Assembly (NCBI GenBank): GCA_036877525.1 | Contig: JAZGTH010000098.1 | Span: 1,364,001-1,428,000 of the forward strand | DNA: 64,000 bases | Direction of reading: 5' to 3' | Source: Chromobotia macracanthus | Lineage: Eukaryota > Chordata > Actinopteri > Cypriniformes > Botiidae | The notes under the pieces: generated by a model | Told to the model about the DNA's origin: nothing | Seen by the model: the letters and a program-made list of their open reading frames with translations, nothing else | The model's database searches: none | Position numbers and translations under genes: made by a program | Shown: positions 13,601-24,914 of the stretch, one piece after another | Position numbering within the stretch: position 1 is the first letter of the stretch | Layout: each line of letters begins with the position of its first letter

Positions 13601-15150
13601 GAATACGTATATCACAAGTGAAAGATCCTGAAAACGTTGACTCCGTTCAAAGCAGATGTCACGTAGTTTACTGTAGTAACAACAACCGTGCTATTTAGGC
13701 GGAAACCGGGGTTAACGGAGTACTTTTTCCGATGGGCTATGAAAGGTTCACGGTCCCCGCACGCCGTGGTTATCGCGATCCGGTGCTTTGTCCGGTAATG
13801 TGACGCTCTGCCAGGATGCGAGCGCGCCAGGAGGAGCGTCGCTCCGCGCGGAAGGCAGGAAGCGGCGCGTGGGCAGTCGCTCCCTCCGTGTCACCGCCTG
13901 CGTCACGGCCGGGAGGGAGTTTTCCACTGACGGAAAGACTGCGCAGCTCCGCCGTCTGCTTCAGACAAGACGAACAGCTTCAGCTGCCGTACACCGAGCG
14001 CACAATAGCCACACGTACCCACAGAAGGGCTCACCGTGCGGATACAATCGCAACCGTATCGCTTGGATTATTACCGCTTTACCGGTTTCGACGCCCGTGA
14101 TATCACTAATGCTGATCGGATACGTTATCGGTGAGTAGCGGAGGTCTCGGTTGTTTCACGTTGCGCTTGTAATTGATCTGATAGCCAAACCTCGGTGCTG
14201 GAGTCCGGCCAAATAGTTTGAATAGTCTTTTCTCCCGTCAAGTGTAAAGGGATAGAAATGTGTTGTGTGACCAGGTTAAGTTGTGAAGTTTGGACGGTGT
14301 TGTTTGCTGGCGTGTAATGAAAACTAAAGTTTACATGGTGTGGCATGGTCCTGCTCTTGCGCTTCTCAGCGTTAATGAATGTGTACGTAAACGCATTGTG
14401 ATTTCATTTAAGTAATGCATTTTGCGTTTGTTTTTCATCGTAGTTAACTGTTTTCGCCGTCTTTGTTAGTGTATGACGCTAATAGTACGCGTATGCTTTT
14501 TACTGTTATTATTATTATTATTATGATATTGGTGATCAGATCACTAGTGCGTGATAAGTATGACAATAAAGACGTGTGTGTTGAAATATAAATATAAACG
14601 TATCACAGTCAATAGTTTTAAATGGCCGTGGTTACTAAGACTTGATTAAATGAGCCTCCGTGAACAGCTGTTGACGGTTCTGAGTTGGACCCATTGGCAG
14701 AATTCCAGCATAGTGGACCTTGTGTGTGTCCAATAAGCCGTAATTGCAGGTTTGGATGTGTGTGTGTATGTGTTGAGTGAATTTCTCGTTCACTTTATAG
14801 CGCTGGTGCGTCTTCTGAAGCGAGAGCGACTCCTTAAGGTGCCACACAGTATCATGCACACTTGCGCTCAGCCCGATTCGCACTTGCAGTCCTTTGTGAT
14901 GTCACGGGTGCGAACGGGCGTGAGTACGTCATTTTCCATCACTCGATGAGCGCCGCGATTGACGTCGGTGGATCACGGGGAGAGATGCTCGGGGCGTCAT
15001 CAGACAGTGGCAACAACACGTTGCGCGAGGCGTGATCGGATGCGTGATCGATAACGTAAGCTAATGTTCTCCTTTCGCGCGAGTTTGTCGTTGCTTATTC
15101 ATCGGAGGTTGTTTATCGTGTCGTATTGAAGGACTGCACAACAGGTAACT
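13600..15150 (+). promoter_or_regulatory. csrnp1: CpG-rich promoter region of csrnp1
   Basis: CpG dinucleotides become frequent here (for example across 13,740-14,130 and 14,900-15,100) against a CpG-poor background, as expected of a vertebrate CpG-island promoter. A CArG-like site with one mismatch, GCTATTTAGG, lies at 13,690-13,699. CRE half-sites (TGACG or CGTCA) recur, for example near 13,800, 13,900, 14,925 and 14,961. CArG and CRE sites suit an immediate-early gene, which is how CSRNP1 behaves in mammals; the role of these particular sites is inferred. No TATA box was seen. Confidence 0.6.
13740..14130 (+). other. csrnp1: Probable non-coding first exon of csrnp1
   Basis: A good splice donor, G|GTGAGT, follows position 14,130 inside the CpG-rich block. 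If this exon is joined to the coding exon at 20,596, its last codons in the csrnp1 frame include TAA and TGA, so it is untranslated and the start at 20,614 stands. A small upstream reading frame beginning at the ATG at 13,816 could act as a uORF. The transcription start is not defined. Alternative donors lie after 15,055 (GTAAGC) and 15,143 (GTAACT). Confidence 0.45.
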
Positions 15151-18019
15151 GATCGTCTCTGTTTATAAACCGCTCGTTTATAAAGTTTGCGCTTAATGAT
15201 GAGCGTGTTTGTAAACTTTAAATCAAGTCGCTGGGAATGTTTTGACAACATCGGGGCTTGCCATTAGGATTTGTAGGTGCCATTTGTGTCTGTGTGCTGC
15301 AATATTAGATGCGTTTGTGTTTTGATGTTGTTGCGCGTTTCTTTGTGAGTGTCTCGCGCGCGACCTCACTCGGACTGTGCGTGCGAATGATGAGAAGCCT
15401 TTTAAACAATTTTGATGCATTATCTTTATTTCTAAAAAATCATTTTGCTCTGTCATGCATTGACCCAACTGAGTATCAGATTGTTTTTATTCTGTCTTCA
15501 GTTGACACTTATCTCGCTAGCAACACGTAGGTTTTGCTATGAATTTAGGTTTGCTGTGTAAATTGTGTTGTTTAGAATTGGAGTTACAAAGTTTTGACAA
15601 CAAGGGACCCATAAATGATAACTCATGACTCTTTATGATCTTTATTTTTCTTCATACTTCTGGGTTGAGTATTTGTAAGCCTGCACGTGTACAGCGGGCA
15701 GTGCAGTCAGCTCCTAACACCAATTTAGTGAGTCAGTTAACCGAGTACATTTGATGGGGAAGTCTGGCCAGTTTTCTTGTTCTCTTTTTTATCATCTTTA
15801 AGATGATCATTTATGTGTCTTATCTAAACCAGCCATGCCTTTCGTTGTGCCACCTGTATCATTAGTGGACACGTTACATTATCTTTTGCATTAACAGCCC
15901 AACACTCTGGGTGTCTGATTTTGAGGCATGTCAGTGTGGTGTATTTGTGCTGTCTGATTGGGGGAGGTGGTGGTCTTGATGTCTCTGAAACAGAGGGACC
16001 CCATTTGTTTTGTCCCTCTAGCATTCTTCTTAGCTCAGACGAGAGTTGACCCCCGAGCTCCCCCACCCTTGACACCCTCTCACACTCTCTCTTGGGAGTC
16101 TCTTAGAAAGCTTCTATTTGTTTTGCCACTATATTAAGTTAGTTAGAACAAACCCAGCAAGCCAATAACTTCTCAGGGACGCTTCACTTTACGTACACTG
16201 TTGGAACTTTGCATTTCGGATATTGATGCAAATTGTTCCGTGTGTGAAAATAATCGCTTTCAGTTTGGGTATTTTCCTGGGTTGTCATGTTTTCCACTCG
16301 TTGGCTTAAAACGTGAGGACCCATTTTTTTCAAAACATCTGACAGCTGTTAAATCACTTTCAGTGAGTCTTTATATCTCCTAAATAATGTTTAACAGTTA
16401 TCGTATATCTAGTTTCATTAGTTTGTTACTGTGTTTCTTTTATGTTTGTGGCATCAACACTCCCTTATGTGGTAAGAGTAAACTCTCAAACTTAAATACA
16501 CAGTATAATGAAGAGAGTGTCCTTTCAGCTATTATTAAGAGGAACTTGAGACAAATCTTCATCTCCACCCTTATAACGTAATCTTTGATGATGCATGTTA
16601 TAACTATTATACGCCCCATCAGGTGTTTTTGTGGATATTCCTGTCTGAGACGGTTCCTCTTTGGGAATAGTGGTTTGGACTGTACCGATACATCTGGGAC
16701 AGATAGACCATTTTCCTCTATTACAGAATGTGTCACAGAGCCAGAGGAGAATTCCTGTGGGCTGGAGACATCATATTTATTTGTTTAAAGTTCTTGTCGG
16801 CTACTCTCCTCCCACATCAGTGCATTCCTGTTTGGGATGAATGTGTACTCTTCACGAGTTGCAGCTCAGGAACAAAATGTCTCTGGCATAGTTGAGCATC
16901 CAGAGTTTCAATGACCAACACAACAAACTTCTCCCTCCTCCCCTTGACTGCAGTTCTTATAGCCTGACCAGCAGGGGGAGGTCTTCTAATGAATCATTCT
17001 TATCTCGATAGTGGTGGAATTTTGGTGGCTTTTCATCGCCGTATTATCTAGATTTGATGTCAGTGATTTGCCAGTGATTTTTGCAGCTTTAACTAGTACA
17101 CCTTTACATTTATATAGCAGACATACCCTTAAGATTAGCCCGGGATACACTGTTACATGCTCATAGGATTTAGAGCCACACTTTTACATTGCTTTGAATA
17201 TGTTCCTTTGTGGCTATGGTCGGTTTTGTACAGGTAGGACTTGCTTGATTATCTTCTGTGCATGTGCTAAGCTGTGAGCTGAAGGGCCAAAGTCAGTTCT
17301 CTTGCATAAGATCAGGTCACAATTCCACTTTGCAGCTTAGCAGTTTTTACACTATTCAGAACTAAAGCAGGCTGGTGACAGCAAGTTGGTTAAAGAACTT
17401 CTACTGAAGCTTGTGGTTTCTGTGGCTGTGTGTGTGTTTAATACTTGCGTGATCACATGCTACATTAAATTGTGCAGTGAGCATCACAGCTCTCTGCTGA
17501 TGATGGTTAAAAGTCTAGTTTTAGCAGTCTGTCGCATTTGTGGGCATTCTTGCTGTTTTCCTAGTGCACTAGATTTATGCCAACAGCATTGAGAATACCT
17601 CATCAGGGCTCTACTGCTATTGGAATGGGAGCACTGCATAATTTATGATACAGTGTGCAAACATCTCACCTGCTGTTTCTTGTCCAAGTGTCTGGGACAC
17701 CTCACTGGTGACAGTCCTGCCATTGCTTTCTCCAGATCTGCCCTGTGGGGGATTTATGGTTATACTGAGCATTTGTTTTATTTGTAAGATGGTGTTTAGC
17801 CCTCAGTAATAATTTTTTGCTCGTGTTTGAGTGTAACAGGACAAGCTGACTTCCAGATGAGGTCCCCATCCCCCTCATACACCCACCCTCTTGTTCCTGG
17901 GATTAGCCCTTCGCCATTGTTTCTGCCTGTTAAGCAAGATTAACAAATCAATGTGTCAGGTAGACTGCAGTCAAGAGACACCCAGGTCCTGCTCTCTCTA
18001 CCCCACTATCTCTCATCTG

Positions 18020-18111
<92 letters not shown>

Positions 18112-20595
18112 AAGTCCTTAATTAAAACTCCTGTTTGGTAGGCATGCATTCTGCTGCTCTGATGTTTTGTTTCTTTATATCTCCTCTCTGCTAAATGAGA
18201 AAGGATGGCAAAGGTAAACCCATGTGCTTTCCAGACAAGATACAAGAGCAGCAGCCAATCAAGCCATAGATGCTGTGTGCAGGTGCTCTCTTGAGCCACG
18301 CGTGAGCAGCTTGTGTCTGGAAATGTCATGCTAGGTAAAGGCGATAGCCAATTTCCCAGTCAAATGAGTACATTAGGATGAATTCTATGTCATTTTGCAG
18401 CCTTCTCCACACGTGGTTTAAATTCTACTCATCATTAAGTGTCTCATCATTTATATGAAAAGATATTTTTCATGAAGTCCTGTGAAGGCCCTGAGGCTTG
18501 TCTGTGCAGAAAGCTTATTATTGTTTTCAAGCAAGATGTAGCATGTAAGAACTCTGTGCTGCCTCTGTTGACATGCAAATGAGGGATGATCTGGACACAT
18601 ACTGTTCGCAATAAAAATAGATTATGTTCTTAGTCTGTGGTGTGATTTTCAGACAGTCAGCTGTTTACCTTCTCGTTTGTCTGTTTAAAACCCCGTCAGC
18701 AGCATGTCTGATTATTACCACATGGAACAAACTATTGCATAATTTTTCATTGAGCAGCAAAAAGTGTTTCATTTGTAGAACGTCTGTACGGTTCAAGCAC
18801 TGTTTGTAAGGTGCTTTTGGCTGGTGTTGCACATGCAGATAACATTAGTGACACATACAGGCCGTCTTGGTTGGTCCTTTGAAGTTATTGTCAGGTTTAG
18901 ACTCAGATAAGACTCACCTTGCACATGTCGGCGGTGACATTTGGCGGAGGAGACACGGTTAAATATGCAGGCGGCGCAGACACACCCTCGTTGTCTGGCA
19001 CGTTTATGATGACGGCACTAATGCGTGAAACAGAGAAACCTGTTGGGATTTTATGCAGTCTGATCTGTGCCATTTCTTTCAAGCATGTCATTAAATCAAA
19101 CTGGGTGTTTAACATCACATTGGTAATGTTACTGTTGCTGCTGAAAATGAAATAGGATGGTCAGTTAAAACACTGTCTTGTACATCATTTAAGAGCATAA
19201 CTGCATATAATATGTGATCCTGCTGTCTCTTTTATTAAGGTACTTAAAAATACACCTTAAGAATAAAATTTTATTTTGAAGGTTAAGTATTAGACAAATC
19301 ACAGACGTGTTGAGTCATTCTGTTAGTCACACTCTATATGGGAAAAATGAATTTGTTATTGACTCTTAGTTTCCCTGGATGACACATCGTAGTCTAAGAT
19401 CGTCAGCTCTGTACTCTGCCAGTTACGACCGTCTGCCACTTTCCTGAAGTGACTGAAAACAAGTCTCGTTTTGCAGTACCTATTTACTGTTCATTATCAC
19501 TTACCATCAGACTGCTGGGAGAATAAAATCTGCTTGAAAACAAGACTGTGATTCGTCGCACTCATGTGCTGATCATAAGGGATTTAATTCTAGAAATGAC
19601 TAGATTACTGTAGTTCCTCTGTCTGACTGTTTGCTCAAACAGCAAACTCTTTTAATCTTTAAATCAAACAATTTCCTTCCTTCCATTCTGCCTGTTTCAG
19701 CATGAATGTGTATGAGCTGTGGAGTACCTAAGGTGAGATGGATGATTGGGGTTTACCTCAGGGCAAAGAAACAACAGTTCATAGCTGCCAGTATCAAATG
19801 ATGGTGTAAACGATGCCTTGTTGTGCTGGATCTGCCCCCTAAAGCTGCTGGGCACCGGCTAGACTTTCTGCCAAAGGATTGATTACTTTTTATTGCCCAA
19901 TAAGGTACAGCTCCACTGGAGCAGTGACGTGCATTGTGGACTGACATAAACATATTTACTATGGCAAGCTGTATACACGTTTACTGCAGAGTCTAATAAA
20001 ATACATTTAGCAGCTGTGTAATTGCCTTTACTGGCCCAGGGATGTGTATGTGTTTTTGAGGGGGATAGCAAAATCCCACCCCCATCTCTTGGTAATGTGG
20101 CTATGTATTTAATCACCCCCCTAATCAATGTATTTGTCTAACTGATTGAATTTGGAAGTAAGTGAAGGGCTTGGTAATTGTTGACTAGCACCACAGGGAC
20201 TTGATTGATTGCTTCCTGTTTTCCTCGCTGCATAGAGACAGCATAAAGCGCGGTCAGCTGGCTGTTGAGTGAGAAATAGCCTCTGTTAAATAAAACATCA
20301 TTGGATGTTTGGTTGCTGTTAAAACAAAGAGAAGGCCTCTGCATGTCTACAGATAATATCTAAGCACTGCTCGCAATATAGATCCAACGATTTCCATAGG
20401 AAAACAAATTAGCCTTCGCCCAAGGCCAGATTCCATGCCTATGTTTGCATTGCACAGCCTTTACAATGAACTTTCAGGATATCCCATTGTATTCATGCAA
20501 ATGACTGCATTTTTTGTAGTAGAAATTAAGTTGATGGCTTGGCTTATTGTGTTAACAATATAATAATGTTTTTCTGTCTTCACTGTGTCCCACAG
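14131..20595 (+). other. csrnp1: csrnp1 intron 1
   Basis: About 6.5 kb between the probable non-coding exon and the first coding exon. It starts in CpG-rich DNA and becomes AT-rich. It holds a short ATT repeat near 14,505-14,524 and a long CT microsatellite at 18,020-18,110. No other exon is supported. Confidence 0.5.
18020..18110. repeat. (CT)n microsatellite, about 90 bp
   Basis: A long CT run with two small interruptions in csrnp1 intron 1. Both strands appear open across it only because CT/GA repeats lack stop codons. Confidence 0.97.
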
Positions 20596-20797
20596 ATCAT
20601 CAACACTAGCGCTATGAGCGGGGTTCTCAAGAGGAAGTATGAGGAGGTTGAGGAGGACCCATGCTACTCCTCCTCCTCCCCCTCCTCCCTCTCCTCCTCC
20701 GCCTACTCCGAGTGGGACTCAGATGGGGAGAGCTGCTACTCAGACACCCTGGATTCAACGCCCAGCAACCCCAGCTCTCCAGCAACATCCTTAAACA
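20596..20797 (+). CDS. csrnp1: csrnp1 coding exon 1 (exon 2 of the transcript)
   Basis: The acceptor is 'gtcccacag' before 20,596 and the donor GTGAGT follows 20,797. The first 18 nt are 5' UTR. The ATG at 20,614 has G at -3. The exon encodes 61 residues plus the first base of the next codon. It carries the KRKYEEVEED start, the poly-Ser run and the acidic WDSDGES segment. Confidence 0.9.
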
Positions 20798-23700
20798 GTG
20801 AGTTTCACCTTTGACCCTCTGAACATCTGTAGTGGAATCCCAAAGTCTGGAATCTTAATTTTCAAAATCTTGTTTAAACCTGGATTTAGGTTTAGGGTTT
20901 AATAAGGAATACTGAATATCAAATAAACAAATTTGAGGTATTGACCATACACATACACATGGTGTTTCAATACACATTTACCCAGTCACTTCCTGTTGTA
21001 TTGAATGTCCATCCATGAGGCTGAAGGGCCACTGAGGTGTGTTGGGGTGAAGGAGGCAAACAGTTTCCCAGGACAGCAGGGCAGAGAGCCAGAGAGTGTA
21101 AACGCAGCTTTGTCTGAAAACTGGCCTGAACCCAGCACAGGTGCTGAGAGACAAAGGGAGTGTGCAGGAAGAGGAAGGGAAATTATATGGCTGTCTGCTT
21201 GTGTTTATGAAACAGAGAAAGTGGTCAAATAGACCTTAGTCAGTTTAGGTGCCATATTTAATAGGCTGTCTGTTCAACAGGTTGTACTGTCTTATAGTTC
21301 TTCTGTGTTCAACTTGTATTTCAAATTATTCTCAAAAATCAACAGACTGGATCGTTCCTCAAATTCATATCAGAATAAATATGATAAATATGGCATATAC
21401 CCTAACTAAGTTCCTTACTAAGTGTAGTTATTAAGTGTACTAGCATTGTAAACCAGGAAAGTACCGGGGAACATTTTGACTGGCCAAAAATTGAAGTTTT
21501 CATAACTTAGAAATGTTTATTAAAATCAATGATGCCAAATGCAAAGCATATATTCTTCTAACAGTAGCAGTTGTTTTTCTGGGGTAAATGTGCACATAAA
21601 ATCATAATTAGAACCTCAGGTGTGACAAACTCCTTTTGGGTTTGTCTGTCCAGACTTTTATCTGTCTTCAAAAAGTTCTGTTAGATGAGTAAAACATACT
21701 TGCACGTTTTTTGTAGACAGGGAAAATGTTCATGGTTAGTTTCCCACCAGATTGCAACTCTAATGTAAACCAGCTGCGGGGACAGTAGGATTCATCCCCT
21801 TTTGATAACAATCGGTGAGCTGGCGGCCCTGAGGGGAAAAATGCTCTGTGCTCACACAGAGGTTAACATGAAGTATTCCTGTGAAGAAAAAATGGAATTT
21901 ACAAAGAAAATAGACAAACTGCTTGTTTTCACATGTGGTTTCTCCATATGGCTTTCTTGTAGACTATGTAGAGAAAAAAATCCCTTTTAAGCAGTGAGAC
22001 TCCGTGACTGCTGACACTGGACTGTGTGGGACTGTCCATTTTGACCAGTTGGAGGAACTATTTGCAGGGTCGATGGGAGAGTACAGATGGCTTGTCATAT
22101 AAAGATGGGTGCCCCTACTACTTCCAGAAACCTAAAAACTTCCAGATCATTTAGCTGCTGGGTTGTGATTTTGCAGCCTATACTCCCTCTGCACATTTCA
22201 GTACCCAGGGGAAATTCGTAAAAGGATTGTTTGTCAGACATGAGGAATGCTGTCGTATTTACAATAGATCCAAGAAAAAAGTATTAGCTGGACTGTTTGC
22301 ACATCTGTTGTGATTGTCTGAAATAGTCTACTACTTGTTTCAATTTGTGTACTGTGACAGTGCATGGTCAGAGTACTGTAGTGCAGGTCTTGTGGTCTGC
22401 AGTGTGTTGTCTGCCACCTAGTGGCTATTGTAGTGCAACAGCATCAATAACATTTACATGATCCTTGATGTTTACACAAGAGACTCTCACCCACTCCAAG
22501 TCTTCCCATTAGGCCTGGCACACTTCCTACTTAAATACTCCCCAATGAGATGTTAGGAAAAGAACACATTCCCTTTCTCCCTATTCCTCTCACTTACCTC
22601 AGACATGTGCCGTTTTACTTTCCATTTTGAAATTCCAAGCCTGAATTTCCATGAATTTGCTTGCCTGCTGTTTTTACTTAAAACTTACTTCTTAAATTAC
22701 CTTGATTCACAGTGGTAAGTTAATAATTATTTATAATTTTAACAGTTAGGTCTGATTTCCCCGGAAATGTTTAACTTAGCATTAATACAGACAAGTATGT
22801 AAAAGTAACCTGTTTCAAACAGAGATGGCGACAGAGAGGCAAAAGATGGATTACAGTTTTAATGTTTTCCTTTAGTGTATTGAAGTCCACCAGCTTAGCC
22901 ATACCTAGTTATGAAAAAGCACCTAATGTTGATCCTCTTTCTTCAGCCACATCCATTCTAAAGAAAGCCAAGCGGCCGCGGCGAGGAAACGTGCAGTTCG
23001 ACCAGGTGACGGTTTTCTTCTTCCAGCGCTGCCAGGGCTTCACCAGCGTTCCCAGCCGCGGAGGCTGCACCCTTGGCATGATGCCGAGGCATAGTGCCCA
23101 GCGATGCTACACACTGGCTGAATTCGCAATAGAACAGCGCCACCTACGCAGAGAGAAACTTAAAAACAGAATGAAGGAAGAGAAACTGGAAGCTCTCAAA
23201 CTGAAGGTATCAGATTTTTACAAAACAGTTAGGTCCAGAAATCTCAGAGCATTTGTTGAAATAAAAGAATGTTTATATTTTTTATTATTTGTCATTACAA
23301 ATAATTTTGAGCAAAACAGCTAAGAGTTGAAAGTTTCTACACGTCAGCATTATATAGAATTTGTCTTGTTTATAGAGATATCTCTCTGGAATTGAACGTG
23401 GACAGTTTTGGACAAAAATTGTGTTCAGATGAGCTGTATTGATTGTACAAATGATCAAACATTGGGCGGTATAAGTCGCTAACCATGCAAATATCCTTTG
23501 CAGCTTACTAAAAATGGTACCCAAGAATCAGAAGAGGCTGACAAGCTGACTGTGGATGACATCCCTGAGGATGAAATCGACCTCAGTGGTGTGAACATTG
23601 AGGATGGGTCCTTCCTGCACCCCTACCCCTCAAAGAGGCGGCACGCTATACTCAAGGCAGCTGGCGTGAAGAAAATAGATAAGGAGGAGAAGCGCCAGCT

Positions 23701-24914
23701 GCATGAGCTACGGATGTCCAGAGAAGATTGCGGATGTGACTGCCAGGGCTTCTGCGAGCCAGAAACCTGCAGCTGTAGCCTGGCTGGGATCAAGTGTCAG
23801 GTGAGGGCTTTGGTCCCAATGGGCTTTCCTCAAGCCATTAAACATTCATCCTGACTGAGGCTACGGGTAATATTTACAGGTATCGCTTACCAAATACACT
23901 AATGTAATGTCATTATTGGCTTCACAGATGGACCACTCATCCTTCCCATGTGGCTGCACTAAAGACGGTTGTGGGAATACAGAGGGCCGCATTGAGTTCA
24001 ACTCCAGCCGAGTACAGACCCACTACATCCATACCATCATGAAGCTAGAGCTGGAGAAACGGCTGGAGGAGCACACAGCGGAGGCCCCTGAAGATCAACT
24101 AAACTGCACTTCCCCCATTCCTCCAGCAGAGGGCAGTGCTGCACCTGAGAGGCCCACATTCCACTTCAGCTCGGAACTTGTGGCTGCAAGCGAGAACAGC
24201 TGTAGCAGTGACATGACAGATTCGTCAAATTCATCAGGCCAGAGTGAGGACTCTGAAGTTGTCGAGAGCTCTCAGAATGAGCAGTCATCGCTAGATGTGG
24301 ATGAAAACGGACTAACGAGAATTCTAAGCTTTAGTGATACGGACAATGAGGATTGTTCTGCTAGGGACGGAGATGCTAAACATAGCAACAATAACCAGCA
24401 AAAAAACGAGTGTGTATCTATGGGCTACGGGATCTTTAGCACAGCAGATGTTTTAAACACAGACAAGCTTAGCACATTTCAAACAGACTCTAGCATGAGC
24501 AACAGTCATACGGCCATGTCTGAGCTCTTAGATGAGAATGCTAATCAAGGCAACGCTCTATTCCACAGCGGGTTTGTACCCCACACTCCCTCCCCCTCCA
24601 TAGATCATTCAGCCAGCTACATGGACCTAAGCCTGTCTTCAGAGTCAGACCTGGAATTCTTTGATGGGTTTCCCTGTCTGGGATCAAGCTCGCTGTACAA
24701 CTCCCTGAAGGAGTACGAGCATGTGGACAACTTCTTTCAGTTCCAGTTGCCTAGTTACCCCAGCCTTCCGCAAGCTGCCGACTCAGGCACCTGTTTCCTG
24801 GAGTCTCTAATTGGCTTGTCAGATTCTGTCCCAGAACCCCCTGCCACGTTCACGGACAATCAGATGCTAGAAGATGCGATGAAAATGTCAGTGATTGAAC
24901 CCGTGAAAGTCTAA
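20614..24914 (+). CDS. csrnp1: Cysteine/serine-rich nuclear protein 1 (575 aa, 4 coding exons)
   Basis: The coding exons are 20,614-20,797, 22,947-23,206, 23,504-23,800 and 23,928-24,914. All junctions are GT-AG and in frame, giving 1,728 nt. Human CSRNP1 (AXUD1) is about 589 residues. The N-terminus (MSGVLKRKYEEVEED) is family-typical and is followed by a Ser-rich stretch (residues 19-35). Residues about 62-148 hold the CSRNP N-terminal block with FQRCQGFTSVPSRGGCTLGM. The hallmark Cys cluster spans residues 224-262, within EDCGCDC...PETCSCSLAGIKCQMDH...CGC. A Ser/Asp-rich acidic region with SCSSDMTDSS follows, and the C-terminus ends IEPVKV. CSRNP proteins are nuclear, proposed to bind AGAGTG-type DNA and activate transcription. 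CSRNP1 is an immediate-early gene linked to AXIN1 in mammals. I favour CSRNP1 over CSRNP2/3 on the N- and C-termini and length, but paralogue choice was made by eye. Confidence 0.92.
20798..22946 (+). other. csrnp1: csrnp1 intron 2
   Basis: A 2.1-kb intron with GT-AG ends. Its 3' part (about 22,680-22,862) is a diverged copy of the TTAAAGCTGCAATC inverted-repeat family. Otherwise it is unremarkable AT-rich sequence. Confidence 0.7.
22680..22862. repeat. MITE-like element, TTAAAGCTGCAATC family, copy B (diverged)
   Basis: It shares 'cttgattcacagtggtaagt', 'tgtttcaaacagagatggc' and 'acagagaggcaaaagatgg' with the copy at 42,223-42,478, and ends in 'attacagttttaa', a decayed form of the family terminus. 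The left boundary is approximate. It sits less than 100 bp upstream of csrnp1 coding exon 2. Confidence 0.6.
22947..23206 (+). CDS. csrnp1: csrnp1 coding exon 2
   Basis: The acceptor is 'tctttcttcag' and the donor GTATCA. It completes the split Thr codon and encodes residues 62-148. This is the conserved N-terminal CSRNP block: SILKKAKRPRRG, the aromatic FFFQRCQGF, VPSRGGCTLGM, and a basic/acidic helix ending EEKLEALKLK. It ends on a codon boundary. Confidence 0.93.
23504..23800 (+). CDS. csrnp1: csrnp1 coding exon 3
   Basis: The acceptor is 'atcctttgcag' and the donor GTGAGG. It encodes residues 149-247: an acidic stretch (DDIPEDEIDLSGV), the conserved FLHPYPSKRRHAILKAAGV and KKIDKEEKRQL segments, and the first seven Cys of the Cys cluster (224, 226, 228, 232, 237, 239, 246). 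Confidence 0.93.
23928..24914 (+). CDS. csrnp1: csrnp1 terminal coding exon
   Basis: The acceptor is 'ggcttcacag' and the stop is TAA at 24,912-24,914. It encodes 328 residues, completing the Cys cluster (CGCTKDGC) and continuing with GRIEFNSSRVQTHYIHT, an acidic Ser-rich region, LDENANQGNALF and a hydrophobic-acidic tail. The family-conserved motifs SCSSDMTDSS, ILSFSDTD and CFLESLIG are present. A long intact last exon is usual for CSRNP genes. Confidence 0.93.
   Translation: MDHSSFPCGCTKDGCGNTEGRIEFNSSRVQTHYIHTIMKLELEKRLEEHTAEAPEDQLNCTSPIPPAEGSAAPERPTFHFSSELVAASENSCSSDMTDSSNSSGQSEDSEVVESSQNEQSSLDVDENGLTRILSFSDTDNEDCSARDGDAKHSNNNQQKNECVSMGYGIFSTADVLNTDKLSTFQTDSSMSNSHTAMSELLDENANQGNALFHSGFVPHTPSPSIDHSASYMDLSLSSESDLEFFDGFPCLGSSSLYNSLKEYEHVDNFFQFQLPSYPSLPQAADSGTCFLESLIGLSDSVPEPPATFTDNQMLEDAMKMSVIEPVKV

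Noticed and set aside
18006..18329. Arg-Glu repeat frame on the minus strand and Ser-Leu frames on the plus strand
   Set aside because: They are translations of the (CT)n microsatellite, which contains no stop codons in any frame.
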